This document shows, piece by piece, positions 6,760 to 16,491 of a stretch of DNA of 64,000 bases; position 1 is the first letter of the stretch; the number at the start of each line of letters is the position of its first letter. Origin of the DNA: Jiangella alkaliphila (GTDB taxonomy: Bacteria; Actinomycetota; Actinomycetes; Jiangellales; Jiangellaceae); NCBI RefSeq assembly GCF_900105925.1, contig NZ_LT629791.1, forward strand, positions 5,550,001 through 5,614,000, written 5' to 3'. Position numbers and translations under genes: made by a program. The notes under the pieces are model-generated. The model ran no database searches. It was not told the origin of the DNA and saw nothing but the letters and a program-made list of their open reading frames with translations.

Positions 6760-9700
6760 TCAGCCGCGCGGCTTCTCCTTCATCTCGTAGGTCTCGATGG
6801 TGTCACCTGTCTTGATGTCGTTGAACGAGCCGAGGCTGATACCGCACTCGAAGCCCTCGCGGACCTCGGTGGCATCGTCCTTCTCGCGCCGCAGCGACAC
6901 GATGGTGAGACCCTCGCCGACCACCACGCCGTCGCGGACCAGCCGCGCCGATGCGTTGCGCCGCATGATGCCGTTGGTGACCATGCAGCCGGCGATGTTG
7001 CCGATCTTGGAGGACCGGAACACCTCGCGGATCTCGGCGGTGCCGAGCTGGACCTCCTCGAACTCCGGCTTGAGCATGCCCTTGAGGGCCGCCTCGATCT
7101 CCTCGATCGCCGAGTAGATGACCGAGTAGTACCGGATCTCCACGCCCTCGCGGTCGGCCAGGTCCTCGACCGTCCGGCTCTGCGGCCGGACGTTGAAGCC
7201 GATGATGATGCCCCGGTCGATGGAAGCGAGGTTGACGTCGTTGGCCGTGATGGCGCCGACGCCACGGTGGATGATGTTGAGGTCGACCTCGTCGCCCACG
7301 TCGATCTTGAGCAGCGCGTCCTCGAGCGCCTCGACCGAGCCGGACACGTCGCCCTTGAGGATCAGGTTCAGCGTCTCGACCTTGCTCTCGGCCATGAAGC
7401 TCTCGAGCGTGACCCGCTTGCGGGCCTTGGCCAGGGCCGCGTTGCGCTCCATGGCCTCGCGCTTCTCGGCGATCTGGCGCGCGGTGCGGTCGTCGTCGGC
7501 GACGAGGAACTTGTCGCCGGCGCCGGGCACCGCGGTCAGGCCGAGCACGAGGACCGGCCGCGACGGCTCGGCCTCTTCGACCGGCTTGCCGTACTCGTCG
7601 AGCATGGCGCGCACCCGGCCGTAGGACTGACCCGTGACGATGGCGTCGCCCGGGCGCAGCGTGCCGCGCTGCACCAGGACGGTGGCCACCGGGCCACGGC
7701 CGCGGTCGAGGTGACCCTCGATCGCGACGCCGCGCGCCGGCATGTCGGGGTTGGCCCGCAGGTCCAGCGCCGCGTCGGCGGTGAGCAGGACGGCCTCGAG
7801 CAGCTTGTCGATGTTGATGCCCGGCTTCGCCGCGACGTCGACGAACATGGTGTCGCCGCCGTACTCCTCGGCCACCAGGTTGTACTCGGTGAGCTGCTGG
7901 CGGATCTTGGACGGGTTGGCGCCCTCGACGTCGATCTTGTTGACCGCCACGACGATGGGCACACCGGCCGCCTGGGCGTGGTTCAGCGCCTCGATGGTCT
8001 GCGGCATGACGCCGTCGTCGGCCGCGACCACCAGGATGACGATGTCGGTCACCTGGGCACCACGGGCACGCATGGCGGTGAACGCCTCGTGACCCGGGGT
8101 GTCGATGAACGTGATGGCACGCTCTTGGCCGTCGTGCTCGACCGAGACCTGATAGGCACCGATGTGCTGGGTGATGCCGCCGGCCTCGGACTCGACGATG
8201 TTCTCCTTGCGGATGGCGTCGAGCAGCTTCGTCTTACCGTGGTCGACGTGGCCCATGACGGTGACCACCGGCGGCCGCGGCATGGAGATGGAGTCGTCCT
8301 CGGCCTCGAAGTCGATGTCGAACGACTCGAGCAGCTCGCGGTCCTCGTCCTCGGGCGAGACCATCTGGATCTCGAAGCCGAGCTCCTCGCCCAGCACCCG
8401 GAACGTGTCTTCGTCGACGGACTGCGTGGCCGTGACCATCTCGCCCAGGCCGAACAGCACCTGGACCAGCTGCGCGGGGTCGACGTCGATGCGCTCGGCG
8501 AAGTCGGCCAGGGACGCACCGCGAGGCAGCCGGACGACCTGTCCGTTGCCGCGCGGCAGCCGCACGCCACCGATCGACGGGGCCTGCATGTTGTCGTATT
8601 CCTGGCGCTTCTGACGCTTGCTCTTGCGGCTCTTCGCCGGCTTGCCGCCGGGACGGCCGAACGCGCCGGCCGTGCCACCGCGGCCGCGGCCACCGCCGCC
8701 ACCGGGGCGACCGCCGCCGGGACCGCCGCCGAAGCCGCCGCCACCGCCGGGACGGCCACCGCCACCGGGACCGCCGCCGAAGCCGCCGCCACCGCCGGGA
8801 CGACCGCCGCCACCGCCACCGCCGCCGGGACGGCCACCGCCGCCGCCGCCGCCACCGGGACGACCGCCACGGTCACCGCCGGGACGGCCGCCACGCTCGC
8901 CCGGGCCACTGGGCCGCTGCGACGGGCGCGGCGGCATCATGCCGGGGTTCGGGCGCGGGCCGCCGGAGCCGGCGCCACCGCCGGGACGCGGCGCCGGCGA
9001 GCTGGGCCGCGGGCCGCCCGGCGCGGACGAGCCGCGGCCGTCGGCGTCGCGGCGCGAGCCGGGACGCTGCATGCCGGTGGAGCCACCGGACGAGAACGGG
9101 TTGTTGCCCGGCCGCGGGCCGCCGCCGGGACGACCCCGGCCCATGCCGGTGTTCTCGCCGCCGAACGGGTTGTTGCCCGGCCGCGGGCCGGACTGCCGCG
9201 GTGCGCCGGGACCGGGCTTCGGTGCGCCCGGACGGGCACCGCCGCCGGGCCGCTGGCCCTGGTCGGAGCCGGGACGCGGACCGCGGCTGTCGCCGGGACG
9301 CTGACCCTGACCCGGGCGTTGGCCCTGGCCCTGGCCGCCGGGACGCGGACCACGGCTGTCGCCGGGGCGCTGGCCGTCGCCGGAGCGCTGGCCGTCACCC
9401 TGGCCGCCGGACGTACCCGGACGCGGCGACGGCGCGGGTGCCGGACCGGGACGCGGGCCGGCGGCCGGCTGGGACACCGGCGGTGCGGCCGGAGCGGGCT
9501 GCTCGGCCGCGGGCGCCGGAGTGGCCGGGCGCGGGGCAGGCCTCGCCGCCGGCGCGGCGGGTGCCGGCGCCGGTGCGGCCGCACTGGGACTGGGGGCTGG
9601 TGCTCCTGGCCTGGCCGCGGGGCCAGGGCGGCCGGGAGACCGCGGGGTCCCCTTGCCGGTCGATTGATTGGCGAATGCGTCGCGAAGCTTGCGGACGACG

Positions 9701-9822
9701 GGAGCTTCGACAGTCGACGATGCCGACTTGACGTACTCCCCGAGGTCACCCAGCTTGCCGAGGACATCCTTGCTCGTCACACCGAGCTCTTTCGCGAGCT
9801 CGTGTACCCGGACCTTTGCCAC
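6760..9822 (-). CDS. infB: translation initiation factor IF-2
   Basis: IF-2 is the GTPase that delivers initiator fMet-tRNA to the 30S subunit and promotes 50S joining. At 1020 residues it has the long form. An N-terminal IF2-N subdomain ([20 protein letters not shown]) is followed by a low-complexity Gly/Arg/Pro region, roughly residues 55-400. The G domain has GHVDHGKT near residue 524 and NKID near 627, followed by the beta-barrel and C-terminal domains. The start is GTG 9822. The linker is unusually rich in GGGGRPGG repeats, as is common in high-GC actinobacteria. Confidence 0.98.
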   Translation of the reverse strand: MAKVRVHELAKELGVTSKDVLGKLGDLGEYVKSASSTVEAPVVRKLRDAFANQSTGKGTPRSPGRPGPAARPGAPAPSPSAAAPAPAPAAPAARPAPRPATPAPAAEQPAPAAPPVSQPAAGPRPGPAPAPSPRPGTSGGQGDGQRSGDGQRPGDSRGPRPGGQGQGQRPGQGQRPGDSRGPRPGSDQGQRPGGGARPGAPKPGPGAPRQSGPRPGNNPFGGENTGMGRGRPGGGPRPGNNPFSSGGSTGMQRPGSRRDADGRGSSAPGGPRPSSPAPRPGGGAGSGGPRPNPGMMPPRPSQRPSGPGERGGRPGGDRGGRPGGGGGGGGRPGGGGGGGGRPGGGGGFGGGPGGGGRPGGGGGFGGGPGGGRPGGGGGRGRGGTAGAFGRPGGKPAKSRKSKRQKRQEYDNMQAPSIGGVRLPRGNGQVVRLPRGASLADFAERIDVDPAQLVQVLFGLGEMVTATQSVDEDTFRVLGEELGFEIQMVSPEDEDRELLESFDIDFEAEDDSISMPRPPVVTVMGHVDHGKTKLLDAIRKENIVESEAGGITQHIGAYQVSVEHDGQERAITFIDTPGHEAFTAMRARGAQVTDIVILVVAADDGVMPQTIEALNHAQAAGVPIVVAVNKIDVEGANPSKIRQQLTEYNLVAEEYGGDTMFVDVAAKPGINIDKLLEAVLLTADAALDLRANPDMPARGVAIEGHLDRGRGPVATVLVQRGTLRPGDAIVTGQSYGRVRAMLDEYGKPVEEAEPSRPVLVLGLTAVPGAGDKFLVADDDRTARQIAEKREAMERNAALAKARKRVTLESFMAESKVETLNLILKGDVSGSVEALEDALLKIDVGDEVDLNIIHRGVGAITANDVNLASIDRGIIIGFNVRPQSRTVEDLADREGVEIRYYSVIYSAIEEIEAALKGMLKPEFEEVQLGTAEIREVFRSSKIGNIAGCMVTNGIMRRNASARLVRDGVVVGEGLTIVSLRREKDDATEVREGFECGISLGSFNDIKTGDTIETYEMKEKPRG
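8690..8900 (-). repeat. degenerate GC-rich tandem repeats encoding the Gly/Arg/Pro linker of IF-2
   Basis: This stretch consists of variants of a CCGCCGCCACCGGGACG-like unit repeated many times within infB. It encodes runs such as GGGGGRPGG. It is coding, in frame, and likely prone to length variation. Confidence 0.7.
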
Positions 9823-9912
9823 TGCTCTCCTTCTCGGCCCGGGCGTGTCGGCTCGGACCGGCTAGGTGGTGCGCGTGCTCATCGCTGCGTGCTCATCGAG
9901 CGCTCGTGAGCG

Positions 9913-10251
9913 TCACGTCGTGTCTCCTTCATCCGTTCCAGCCGGCCGTTGCGGCCGACCGGGTCGATCCTCGTGCTCAGCGAGCCACCGACGCAGCTCT
10001 AGATCGTCGAGCGGCCCCTCGGCGCGTAATGCGCGCGAGAACGCCCGACGACGCTCGGCTTGGTCGAGGCACCCCTGGCTCGGGTGCAGGTACGCACCCC
10101 GGCCCGGAAGCCGGCCGTCGAGGTCGGGAACCAGCGCCCGTTCGGCGCCGGCACCGCCCGCGACGACGCGGAGCAGTTCGGACTTCACCGCACGAGACCG
10201 GCATCCTACGCAGGTGCGCATAGGTGACCGGCCGGGCGCGCGGTCATTCAC
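9913..10251 (-). CDS. ylxR: YlxR family RNA-binding protein
   Basis: This protein of 112 residues (102 if ATG 10221 is used) belongs to the YlxR family, also named RnpM, found between nusA and infB. The family signature MRTCVGCRSR begins at residue 11, and the GRGAYLHPSQGCLDQAERRRAF motif follows. YlxR proteins bind RNA and have been linked to RNase P and to transcription. GTG 10251 and ATG 10221 are both plausible starts, the latter giving the canonical MRTCVGC N-terminus. It lies 33 nt downstream of nusA. Confidence 0.92.
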   Translation of the reverse strand: MNDRAPGRSPMRTCVGCRSRAVKSELLRVVAGGAGAERALVPDLDGRLPGRGAYLHPSQGCLDQAERRRAFSRALRAEGPLDDLELRRWLAEHEDRPGRPQRPAGTDEGDTT

Positions 10252-10284
10252 TCGAACAGTTTAGCGTCTATCGGGCCTGAACGG

Positions 10285-11286
10285 TCACGCGGGCGTGTCG
10301 GCGCCCCGTTCGGCCGTCTCTGGCTCGGTGTCGGGGCGGATATCGATGCGCCAGCCGGTGAGCCGCGCGGCCAGCCTGGCGTTCTGTCCTTCGCGCCCGA
10401 TGGCCAGCGAGAGCTGGAAGTCAGGCACCGTCACACGGGCCGACCGAGCGGCCAGATCGACGATGTCGACCCGCTGCACCCGGGCCGGCGACAGCGCGTT
10501 GGCGACCAGCTCAGCGGGGTCCTCGGCCCAGTCGATGATGTCGATCTTCTCGCCGTGCAGCTCGGTCATGACGGCGCGGACCCGCGAGCCCATCGGCCCG
10601 ATGCAGGCGCCCTTCGCGTTGACGCCCGGCACCGTCGAGAAGACGGCGATCTTCGTGCGGTGGCCGGCCTCGCGGGCGATGCCGGCGATCTGCACGGTGC
10701 CGTCGGCGATCTCGGGGACCTCGAGCACGAACAGCTTCTTCACCAGGTTCGGGTGGGTGCGCGAGACGGTGATGATCGGGCCGTGCTGGCCCTTGCGCAC
10801 CTGCACGACGTAGCAGCGGATGCGGCTGCCGTGCTCGTAGCGCTCGCCCGGCACCTGCTCGGCCGACGGCAGCACCGCCTCGACCTTGCCGAGGTTGACC
10901 ATGACGGTGCGGGGGTCGCGGCCCTGCTGGACGGTGCCGGAGACGATCTCGCCCTCGCGGTCGAGGAAGTCGCCGAACGTGTTCTCGTCCTCGGCGTCGC
11001 GCAGCCGCTGGAGGATCTCCTGTTTCGCGGTGGTCGCCGCGATGCGGCCGAAGCCGTCGGGCGTGTCGTCCCACTCGCGCACGACGGCGCCGTCGTCGTC
11101 GACCTCCTGTGCCCAGACGGTGACGTGGCCGGACTTGCGGTCCAGCTCGACGCGAGCGCGCGGCTGGTGGGTCTCGGAGCGCTGGTAGGCGAGCAGCAGA
11201 GCGCGCTCCGTCGCCTCGACGACCAGGTCGAAGGAGATGTCCTTCTCTCGCTCCAGTGCTCTCAGGAGCGAAAGGTCGATGTCCAC
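10285..11286 (-). CDS. nusA: transcription termination/antitermination factor NusA
   Basis: NusA binds RNA polymerase and nascent RNA to modulate pausing, termination and rRNA antitermination. The 333-residue protein has the N-terminal RNAP-binding domain ([20 protein letters not shown]), an S1 domain ([20 protein letters not shown], about residue 114 on), and tandem KH domains including [15 protein letters not shown] and [20 protein letters not shown]. It has no C-terminal acidic repeats, as expected for actinobacteria. The start is GTG 11286, 4 nt after the rimP stop. Confidence 0.97.
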   Translation of the reverse strand: MDIDLSLLRALEREKDISFDLVVEATERALLLAYQRSETHQPRARVELDRKSGHVTVWAQEVDDDGAVVREWDDTPDGFGRIAATTAKQEILQRLRDAEDENTFGDFLDREGEIVSGTVQQGRDPRTVMVNLGKVEAVLPSAEQVPGERYEHGSRIRCYVVQVRKGQHGPIITVSRTHPNLVKKLFVLEVPEIADGTVQIAGIAREAGHRTKIAVFSTVPGVNAKGACIGPMGSRVRAVMTELHGEKIDIIDWAEDPAELVANALSPARVQRVDIVDLAARSARVTVPDFQLSLAIGREGQNARLAARLTGWRIDIRPDTEPETAERGADTPA

Positions 11287-11290
11287 GCTC

Positions 11291-11785
11291 TCAGTCCTCT
11301 TCCTCGAAATCGTCCAGATCGGTGTCGTCGGTCTTGCGGAACTCGACCTGCACCTTGGCCCGGCGGACGTCGGCGTAGGCCAGCTCGCGGCTGGCGCCGT
11401 CGACGTCCAGCACGGCGGAGGTGTCGCCGGCCGACACGACGCGGCCGGTGACGTCGTCGCCGTCGTGCAGGACCGCGCGCACCAGCCGGCCCGTGGCGCG
11501 CGACCAGTGCCGCGGCAGCGTCAACGGGCGGGAGACGCCCGGCGAGCTGACCTCGAGGGTGTAAGCGCGCTCGCCCATGACGTCGCTGGCGTCGAGCGCC
11601 TTGGCGATGTGCCGGGACACCTCGGCGCAGCGGTCGAGGTCGACCCCGCCGTCGGCGTCGACGAAGATGCGCAGCCGGCTGCGGCGGCCCGCCTGGGACA
11701 GCTCCAGCTGCTCGAGGTCGAGCCCCTCCGACACCACCACGGGCTCGATGACCTGTTGAAGAAGGTCATGAGTAGCCGATGTCAT
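11291..11785 (-). CDS. rimP: ribosome maturation factor RimP
   Basis: RimP assists 30S maturation. The 164-residue protein shows the N-terminal domain with [21 protein letters not shown] and the [21 protein letters not shown] motif, then the C-terminal SH3-like domain and an acidic tail. ATG 11785 is chosen because GAGGAAGGGG lies 6-10 nt upstream and [11 protein letters not shown] is a normal RimP start; the open frame continues upstream without support. It is the first gene of the rimP-nusA-ylxR-infB operon. Confidence 0.95.
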   Translation of the reverse strand: MTSATHDLLQQVIEPVVVSEGLDLEQLELSQAGRRSRLRIFVDADGGVDLDRCAEVSRHIAKALDASDVMGERAYTLEVSSPGVSRPLTLPRHWSRATGRLVRAVLHDGDDVTGRVVSAGDTSAVLDVDGASRELAYADVRRAKVQVEFRKTDDTDLDDFEEED

Positions 11786-11917
11786 CGGATGCCCCTTCCT
11801 CGATGTCGAGTTGTCTGCGGTTCGTCTCATGGAATGGCGGAGTTCTTGACTCCCTGCCACCAAGAGTAGCCAAGACTACAGCGCAGACCGGTGATCCACG
11901 GGCCGGTTCGCACCGGT

Positions 11918-11923
11918 TACGGT
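11918..11923 (+). promoter_or_regulatory. leaderless-type -10 box of the DUF4439 lipoprotein gene
   Basis: TACGGT lies 7 nt before GTG 11931. This favours that start over GTG 11922. Confidence 0.35.
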
Positions 11924-11930
11924 GTGCACC

Positions 11931-12437
11931 GTGACGCAGAGGGTGGACGAGGGCCGGCGGCGGCTGCTCGCGCTGGTCGCCGGGGCTCCGGTGCTTGGCG
12001 TGGCGCTGGCCGCGTGCGGCTCCGACCCGCGTCCGAAGGCCGCTCCGGGCCCCCGCGCGACGCTCGACGCTGACGTGAAGCTGCGCTGGCGCGCGGTGCA
12101 CGCCGAGCAGGCGCTGCTGGCGCTGCACGCGGCCACCGTCGCGGCGCATCCGGACCTCGCGGAGCGGCTGCAGCCGCTGACCGCGCACCACGACGAGCAC
12201 CTGGCCGCGCTGCGCGACGACGGGCCGCTGCCGTACGGCGCGGGCGACGGCGCTCCGGCGGCCGCGGCCGAGGTGGCCGGCGACCCCGAGGCCGCGCTGG
12301 CCGCCGTCGCCGACGCCGAGCGGGCCGCCGCCGACGCCTGCGTCGTCGCGTCCCTCGCCGCCGCCGGGCCGCGACTGGCGGCGATGCTGGCGTCCGTCGC
12401 GGCGTCCGAGGCCGGTCACGGGGTGGTGCTGGCGTGA
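11931..12437 (+). CDS. DUF4439-like lipoprotein (ferritin-like)
   Basis: This 168-residue protein has an N-terminal export signal with arginines (GRRRLLALVAGAPVLGVALAACGS) and a lipobox-like LAAC, so it is probably a membrane lipoprotein. The remainder is Ala-rich and helical with acid/His pairs (HAEQALLALH, HHDEHL, ASEAGHG), consistent with the four-helix ferritin-like DUF4439 family. No biochemical role is established. The GTG start of the next gene overlaps its stop (GTGA), so the two are coupled and probably work together. It is divergent from rimP. Confidence 0.65.
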   Translation: MTQRVDEGRRRLLALVAGAPVLGVALAACGSDPRPKAAPGPRATLDADVKLRWRAVHAEQALLALHAATVAAHPDLAERLQPLTAHHDEHLAALRDDGPLPYGAGDGAPAAAAEVAGDPEAALAAVADAERAAADACVVASLAAAGPRLAAMLASVAASEAGHGVVLA

Positions 12438-12907
12438 CCACTCCCCCGTCGTCGGCGACGCCGTCGCCTTCCACCGCGCCCGCCGAGCCCGAGGGCGAGG
12501 TCGCGGCCGCCCAGGCGGCGCTGGCCGGCGAGCACGCCTGCGTCTACGGCTACGGCGTCGCCGGCGCACACCTGCCCGACGGCGTCGAGGCGGCGCTCGC
12601 CGCGCTGACCACCCACCGGACCCGCCGCGACGAGCTGATCGCGCTGATCGCCGCCGCTGGGGCCGAGCCGGTCGCGGCCGAGCCCGGCTACGCGCTGCCC
12701 GCCCCCGTCACCGACGAGGCGTCCGCGCTGACGCTGGCGGTGCTGCTGGAAGAGCGGCTCGGCGCGCTGTACGCCGACGTCGTCGGCGTCGCGATCACTC
12801 CTGAGCTGCGCGAGTTCGCCGTCCGCGGCGTCGTCTCTGCCACCGTCCAGGCGCTGGCCTGGGGCGGGGCGCCGACGGCCTTCCCCGGCCTCGACGGCCG
12901 CGTCTAG
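12434..12907 (+). CDS. DUF4439 ferritin-like protein
   Basis: This 157-residue protein shows the DUF4439 pattern: GEHACVYGYGVAGAHLPD, where Glu/His and the YGYGVAGAHL helix are diagnostic, followed by THRTRRDELIALI and LLEERLGALYADV. The fold is ferritin-like, but metal binding is not proven and the function is unknown. It is translationally coupled to the preceding lipoprotein gene. A 26-bp perfect hairpin follows 38 nt after its stop and probably ends the transcript. Confidence 0.8.
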   Translation: MTTPPSSATPSPSTAPAEPEGEVAAAQAALAGEHACVYGYGVAGAHLPDGVEAALAALTTHRTRRDELIALIAAAGAEPVAAEPGYALPAPVTDEASALTLAVLLEERLGALYADVVGVAITPELREFAVRGVVSATVQALAWGGAPTAFPGLDGRV

Positions 12908-12945
12908 CCCGGCCCGGCGCCGCCATCACCCAGCGCCGCCGCCAA

Positions 12946-13006
12946 GTTGATCATGGAGAAGGTCGGCTCCCGGCCGCGCTGGGAGCCGACCTTCTCCATG
13001 ATCAAC
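12946..13006. terminator. perfect 26-bp inverted repeat, probable bidirectional terminator
   Basis: The arms 12946-12971 and 12981-13006 are perfect reverse complements, starting GTTGATCATGGAGAAGG, around a 9-nt loop. The structure sits between the convergent DUF4439 and hydrolase genes, and its right end is 7 nt from the hydrolase stop. The perfect symmetry and the TGATCATGGA core shared with the element at 25606-25911 suggest a dispersed repeat that serves as a terminator. Confidence 0.7.
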
Positions 13007-13012
13007 GGCGGG

Positions 13013-13909
13013 TCAGCGGGCCGGCGGGGCCGTGTCGAGGACGTTGCCGGTGAAGGTGACGAGCTGGTCGGCGACCTCGGCGGCGTGGGTCTCGAGGAAG
13101 AGGTGCCCGCCGTCGTAGATGTGCGCCTCGAGCGTCTCCAGGTCCTCGTGGTACGCGAGGACCTCCGCGATGTCGAAGTAGATGTCGTGCCGGCCCCACA
13201 ACACCAGGCACGGCGGCTGGTGCTCGCGGTGGAAGGCGGCGATCTCGGGGAACCGGGCCACGTGGTGCTGGTAGTCGACGAAGAGCTGAAAGTGCGCCTC
13301 GATGTTGCCGGGCCGCGTCAGCCGCTCCCAGTCGAGGTGCCACGTCTCGTGCGGCTGCAGGGTCTGCAGCTCCGGCGACAGCCCGCTGAGGTACTGGTCG
13401 CGCGTGCCCTCGAAGGTCAGCCAGTCGGGCAGCGCCGCGCGGTGCTCCTCGGTCGGCTCGGCCCAGTACCTGCGCGCGGTGTCCCAGGTCTCGCCCATGC
13501 CTGCCTCGTGCGTGTTGCCGTTCTGCACGACCAGCCCCAGGATCCGCTCGGGGTGCCGCAGGGCCATGAGGTACCCGACCGGCGTGCTGTAGTCGGTCAC
13601 ATAGAGGATGTAGCGCCGCACGCCCAGGTCGTCGACCAGCGCCTCGATGGCCTGCGACAGACGCTCGTAGGTGTACTCGTACTCGTCCGGCGGCGGCGCG
13701 TCGGAGAACCCGAAACCGGGCATGTCCGGCGCGATGGCGTAGAAGCGCTCGCCCAGCTGCGGGAGCACCGCGCGGAACGAGTGCGACGAGGCGGGGAAGC
13801 CGTGCAGGAGCAGCACCGCCGTCGACGACGGGACGCCCGTCTCGCGGTAGTGCACTCGCAGCCCGCCGACGTCGCGGAACAGGTGTCTGGTCTTGGCCGC
13901 GTATCTCAT
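13013..13909 (-). CDS. alpha/beta hydrolase (epoxide hydrolase / haloalkane dehalogenase-like)
   Basis: This 298-residue cytoplasmic alpha/beta hydrolase has the oxyanion-hole HGFP (about 36-39), a nucleophile-elbow strand ILYVTDYSTPVGYLMA with Asp about 106 at the nucleophile position, WGRHD (Asp about 242) and GGHLFLE (His about 269). An Asp rather than Ser nucleophile points to the epoxide hydrolase/dehalogenase branch, although the elbow lacks the usual glycine before the nucleophile. The substrate is unknown. A TACGGT box 7 nt before ATG 13909 suggests a leaderless mRNA. Confidence 0.85.
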   Translation of the reverse strand: MRYAAKTRHLFRDVGGLRVHYRETGVPSSTAVLLLHGFPASSHSFRAVLPQLGERFYAIAPDMPGFGFSDAPPPDEYEYTYERLSQAIEALVDDLGVRRYILYVTDYSTPVGYLMALRHPERILGLVVQNGNTHEAGMGETWDTARRYWAEPTEEHRAALPDWLTFEGTRDQYLSGLSPELQTLQPHETWHLDWERLTRPGNIEAHFQLFVDYQHHVARFPEIAAFHREHQPPCLVLWGRHDIYFDIAEVLAYHEDLETLEAHIYDGGHLFLETHAAEVADQLVTFTGNVLDTAPPAR

Positions 13910-13916
13910 GGGCGTA

Positions 13917-13922
13917 ACCGTA
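13917..13922 (-). promoter_or_regulatory. leaderless-type -10 box of the hydrolase gene
   Basis: On the minus strand TACGGT is followed by 7 nt and then the ATG at 13909. Confidence 0.4.
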
Positions 13923-13951
13923 CCCAGGTGTTCACCGGTTACTCGGGGTGC

Positions 13952-15370
13952 TCAGAGGTCGAAACGGTCCAGCGCGCGCAGCTTGTTGGTGACGTCGAGC
14001 GCGGCCACCTTGTACGCCTCGGACAGCGTCGGGTAGTTGAACACGGTGTCGACGAGGTAGTCGACGGTGCCGCCGCAGCCCATGACCGCCTGGCCGATGT
14101 GGACGAGGTCGGCGGCGCCGGTGCCGAACACGTGCACGCCGAGGATGTGCCGCGTCGTCGGCGAGACCAGCAGCTTCAGCATGCCGTAGGAGTCGCCGAC
14201 GATCTGGCCGCGGGCCAGCTCGCGGTAGCGGGAGATGCCTACCTCGTACGGGACCGACTCGTTGGTCAGCTCGACCTCGGTGCGGCCGCAGTAGGAGATC
14301 TCGGGGATCGTGTAGATGCCGATCGGCTGGATCTCGCGCAGTTCGTTGGCCGGCTCGCCGAACGCGTGCAGCGACGCCAGCCGCCCCTGGTCCATCGACG
14401 TGGCGGCCAGCGCCGGGAAGCCGATGACGTCGCCGACGGCGAAGATGTGCGGCACCGTCGTGCGGTACTGGCCGTCGACGGTGATGCGCCCGCGGGTGTC
14501 GGCCTCGAGCCCGGCGTTCTCGAGCCCCAGCTCGGCGGTGACGCCCTGGCGGCCGGCGGAGTACATGACGGTCTCGGCCGGGACGCGCTTGCCGCTGGCC
14601 AGCGTCGTGACGGTGCCGTGCGAGCCGATCTCGACCTTCTCGACCTCTTCGCCGAACCGGAACGTCACCGAGAGGTCGCGCAGGTGGAACTTGAGCGACT
14701 CGACCACCTCGGGGTCGCAGAACTCCAGCATCTGCGCCCGCTTCTCGACGACGGTGACGCGGGTGCCGAGCGCGGCGAACATCGACGCGTACTCGATGCC
14801 GATGACGCCGGCGCCCACGACCACCATGGAGTCGGGGATGCGCTCGATGGTCAGGATGCCGTCGGAGTCGACCACCCGGCCCTCGTCGAACTCGACGTGG
14901 CTCGGGCGGGCCGGCGTCGTACCTGAAGCGACGACGATGTTCGCGGCGGTGATCTGGCGGTGCTCCCCCGGCCCGTCGACGGCGATGGTGTGCGGGTCGA
15001 CGAAGCGGCCGCTGCCGACCACGAGGTCGACGTGGTTGCGGAACAGCTGCGCCCGCACCACCTCGACCTCGCGGCCGATGACGTGCTGGGTGCGAGCCAG
15101 CAGGTCCTGCACGGTGATCTCGTGCTTGACCCGGTACGACTGGCCGTACAGCTCGCGCATGGACAGGCCCGTGAGGTACAGCACGGCCTCGCGCAGCGTC
15201 TTCGACGGGATGGTGCCGGTGTTGACGCAGACGCCACCGATCATGTGCCGGCGTTCCACCACACAGGCCCGTTTGCCCAGCTTGGCCGCGCCGATGGCCG
15301 CCTTCTGCCCACCCGGGCCGGAGCCGATGACGAGGAGGTCGTAGTCGTACTCGGGCTCATCCATGTGCAC
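13952..15370 (-). CDS. sthA: Si-specific (soluble) NAD(P)+ transhydrogenase
   Basis: SthA is an FAD flavoprotein that moves hydride between NADPH and NAD+, balancing the two pools in the cytoplasm. The 472-residue protein has the FAD-binding [12 protein letters not shown] near residue 15, the family segment [18 protein letters not shown], the NAD(P)-binding [13 protein letters not shown] and the second FAD motif IFAVGDVIG. Only one cysteine is present where disulfide reductases have CxxxxC, which separates SthA from lipoamide dehydrogenase. It lies 25 nt downstream of the EamA gene and could be read with it. Confidence 0.93.
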   Translation of the reverse strand: MHMDEPEYDYDLLVIGSGPGGQKAAIGAAKLGKRACVVERRHMIGGVCVNTGTIPSKTLREAVLYLTGLSMRELYGQSYRVKHEITVQDLLARTQHVIGREVEVVRAQLFRNHVDLVVGSGRFVDPHTIAVDGPGEHRQITAANIVVASGTTPARPSHVEFDEGRVVDSDGILTIERIPDSMVVVGAGVIGIEYASMFAALGTRVTVVEKRAQMLEFCDPEVVESLKFHLRDLSVTFRFGEEVEKVEIGSHGTVTTLASGKRVPAETVMYSAGRQGVTAELGLENAGLEADTRGRITVDGQYRTTVPHIFAVGDVIGFPALAATSMDQGRLASLHAFGEPANELREIQPIGIYTIPEISYCGRTEVELTNESVPYEVGISRYRELARGQIVGDSYGMLKLLVSPTTRHILGVHVFGTGAADLVHIGQAVMGCGGTVDYLVDTVFNYPTLSEAYKVAALDVTNKLRALDRFDL

Positions 15371-15395
15371 GCTCCAGCTCGCCGGTACCCCAACG

Positions 15396-16307
15396 CTAGC
15401 CGCGCCGACCCATCGCCGTCATCAGCACCGCCGCGCCGATGAGCACCGCGCCGGCCAGCCCGGCCGCGCCGAGCCGCTCGTCCAGCACGACGGCGCCCAG
15501 CGCGGCCGCCGTCAACGGCTCGAGCAGCGAGAACAGCGCCGCCGACCCCGTGGCGACCGTCCGCAGGCCGGTGAAGTACAGGCCGTAGGCCAGCGCCGTC
15601 GGGGCCAGCCCCAGATAGAGCAGCAGGCCGAGCGTCCCCGCGTCCAGCCCGACGGAGACGCCGCCGCTCAGTGCCGCGATCGGCAGCAGCAGCAACCCGC
15701 CCGCGCAGAACGACAGGCCCGCCGTCGGCAGCGCCCCGAGGTCGTCGACGGGCCGGGCGCCGAGCATGGTGATGGCGGCGAACCCGCAGGCCGAGCCGAG
15801 CGCGCACGCCGTACCGGCCAGCACCGCGGTGGGGTCGCCGGCCGCCGGCGTGCCCACCAGCAGCGCCAGCCCGGCGATGGCCGTCGCGATGGCCACCAGG
15901 ATGCGCCGGTCCGGACGTCGCCGCCCGAGCACGCTCTCGGCGAGGACGACGAGCACGGGCGACGCGCCCAGCGTCACCAGGGTGGCCAGGCTGACGGAGG
16001 TCAGCTGGACGGCGGCGAAGTAGCAGCTCTGGTACAGCGCGGCCAGCGCGCCGAGCAGCACCAGCCGGCGGACGCTGCGGCCGGGCAGGCGCAGGCGGTG
16101 CAGGCGCCCGGTCGCCAGCAGCCAGGCGGCGACCAGCCCGCCGCCGACCAGCAGCCTGAACGCCGCGACGGCGAGCACGCCGAGGCCGGTGCGGTCGATG
16201 AGCAACACCCCGGTGAGGCCGCCGGTCCCCCAGAGGACTCCGGCGCCCATGACCGAGAGCAGGTCGGTGCGGGTGGACAGGGGTGTGAGCGTACGAGTGT
16301 GTTCCAC
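15396..16307 (-). CDS. EamA/DMT family transporter
   Basis: This 303-residue membrane protein is built from two EamA repeats, about ten helices in all (for example [15 protein letters not shown] near the start, and the second repeat ending [22 protein letters not shown]). Family members export or import small metabolites such as amino acids; the substrate is not predictable. GTG 16307 has AGGAG 7 nt upstream. A short leader ORF and an intrinsic-terminator hairpin precede it, so expression is probably controlled by transcription attenuation. Confidence 0.9.
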   Translation of the reverse strand: MEHTRTLTPLSTRTDLLSVMGAGVLWGTGGLTGVLLIDRTGLGVLAVAAFRLLVGGGLVAAWLLATGRLHRLRLPGRSVRRLVLLGALAALYQSCYFAAVQLTSVSLATLVTLGASPVLVVLAESVLGRRRPDRRILVAIATAIAGLALLVGTPAAGDPTAVLAGTACALGSACGFAAITMLGARPVDDLGALPTAGLSFCAGGLLLLPIAALSGGVSVGLDAGTLGLLLYLGLAPTALAYGLYFTGLRTVATGSAALFSLLEPLTAAALGAVVLDERLGAAGLAGAVLIGAAVLMTAMGRRG

Positions 16308-16376
16308 GGATCAGCTCCTGCGTCGTGAAGAGGCTGTGACATGAACAGCAAGGCGCGGGAGCGGGGACACGACGGA

Positions 16377-16435
16377 GAAGAAAGCACGAAGAAGCCGGCC
16401 GCCGTCAGAGGGCAGCCGGCGCGCTGGGACGCGCC
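16377..16435 (-). promoter_or_regulatory. transcription attenuator upstream of the EamA gene
   Basis: On the minus strand a 10-bp stem (GCCGGCTGCC with GGCGGCCGGC, 16394-16420, 7-nt loop) is followed by a pyrimidine-rich TTCTTCGTGCTTTCTTC tract (16377-16393), an intrinsic terminator. A preceding hairpin, GGCGCG/CGCGCC (16418-16435), overlaps the terminator by 3 nt, so the two are mutually exclusive. The stop codon of a short leader ORF lies in the terminator loop. The arrangement is that of ribosome-mediated attenuation. Confidence 0.65.
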
Positions 16436-16479
16436 CCGCTAGGAAGCGGGGGCGGGGTGATCGGGAACAACCGATGCAT
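16405..16479 (-). CDS. putative 24-residue leader peptide of the EamA gene
   Basis: The ORF starts at ATG 16479 and begins MHRLFPITPPPLPSG, ending in an Ala-rich stretch. Its TGA (16405-16407) falls inside the loop of the attenuator hairpin. It has no Shine-Dalgarno, but TATGAT lies exactly 6 nt upstream of the ATG, so the mRNA would be leaderless and begin with this peptide. The triple proline (ITPPPLP) is a natural ribosome-slowing sequence, and stalling there could favour the hairpin that excludes the terminator. No homologue is recalled; the evidence is architectural. Confidence 0.55.
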   Translation of the reverse strand: MHRLFPITPPPLPSGARPSAPAAL

Positions 16480-16485
16480 GCCGGG

Positions 16486-16491
16486 ATCATA
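16486..16491 (-). promoter_or_regulatory. -10 box of the EamA leader transcript
   Basis: TATGAT on the minus strand overlaps the stop codon of the upstream AraC gene and lies 6 nt before the leader ATG. No -35 match is evident. Confidence 0.45.

Noticed and set aside
6718-9909. A 1063-codon open frame antisense to infB
   Set aside because: It is the complement of a clear IF-2 gene. In very high-GC DNA the antisense frame lacks stops. The translation is low-complexity with no family motif.
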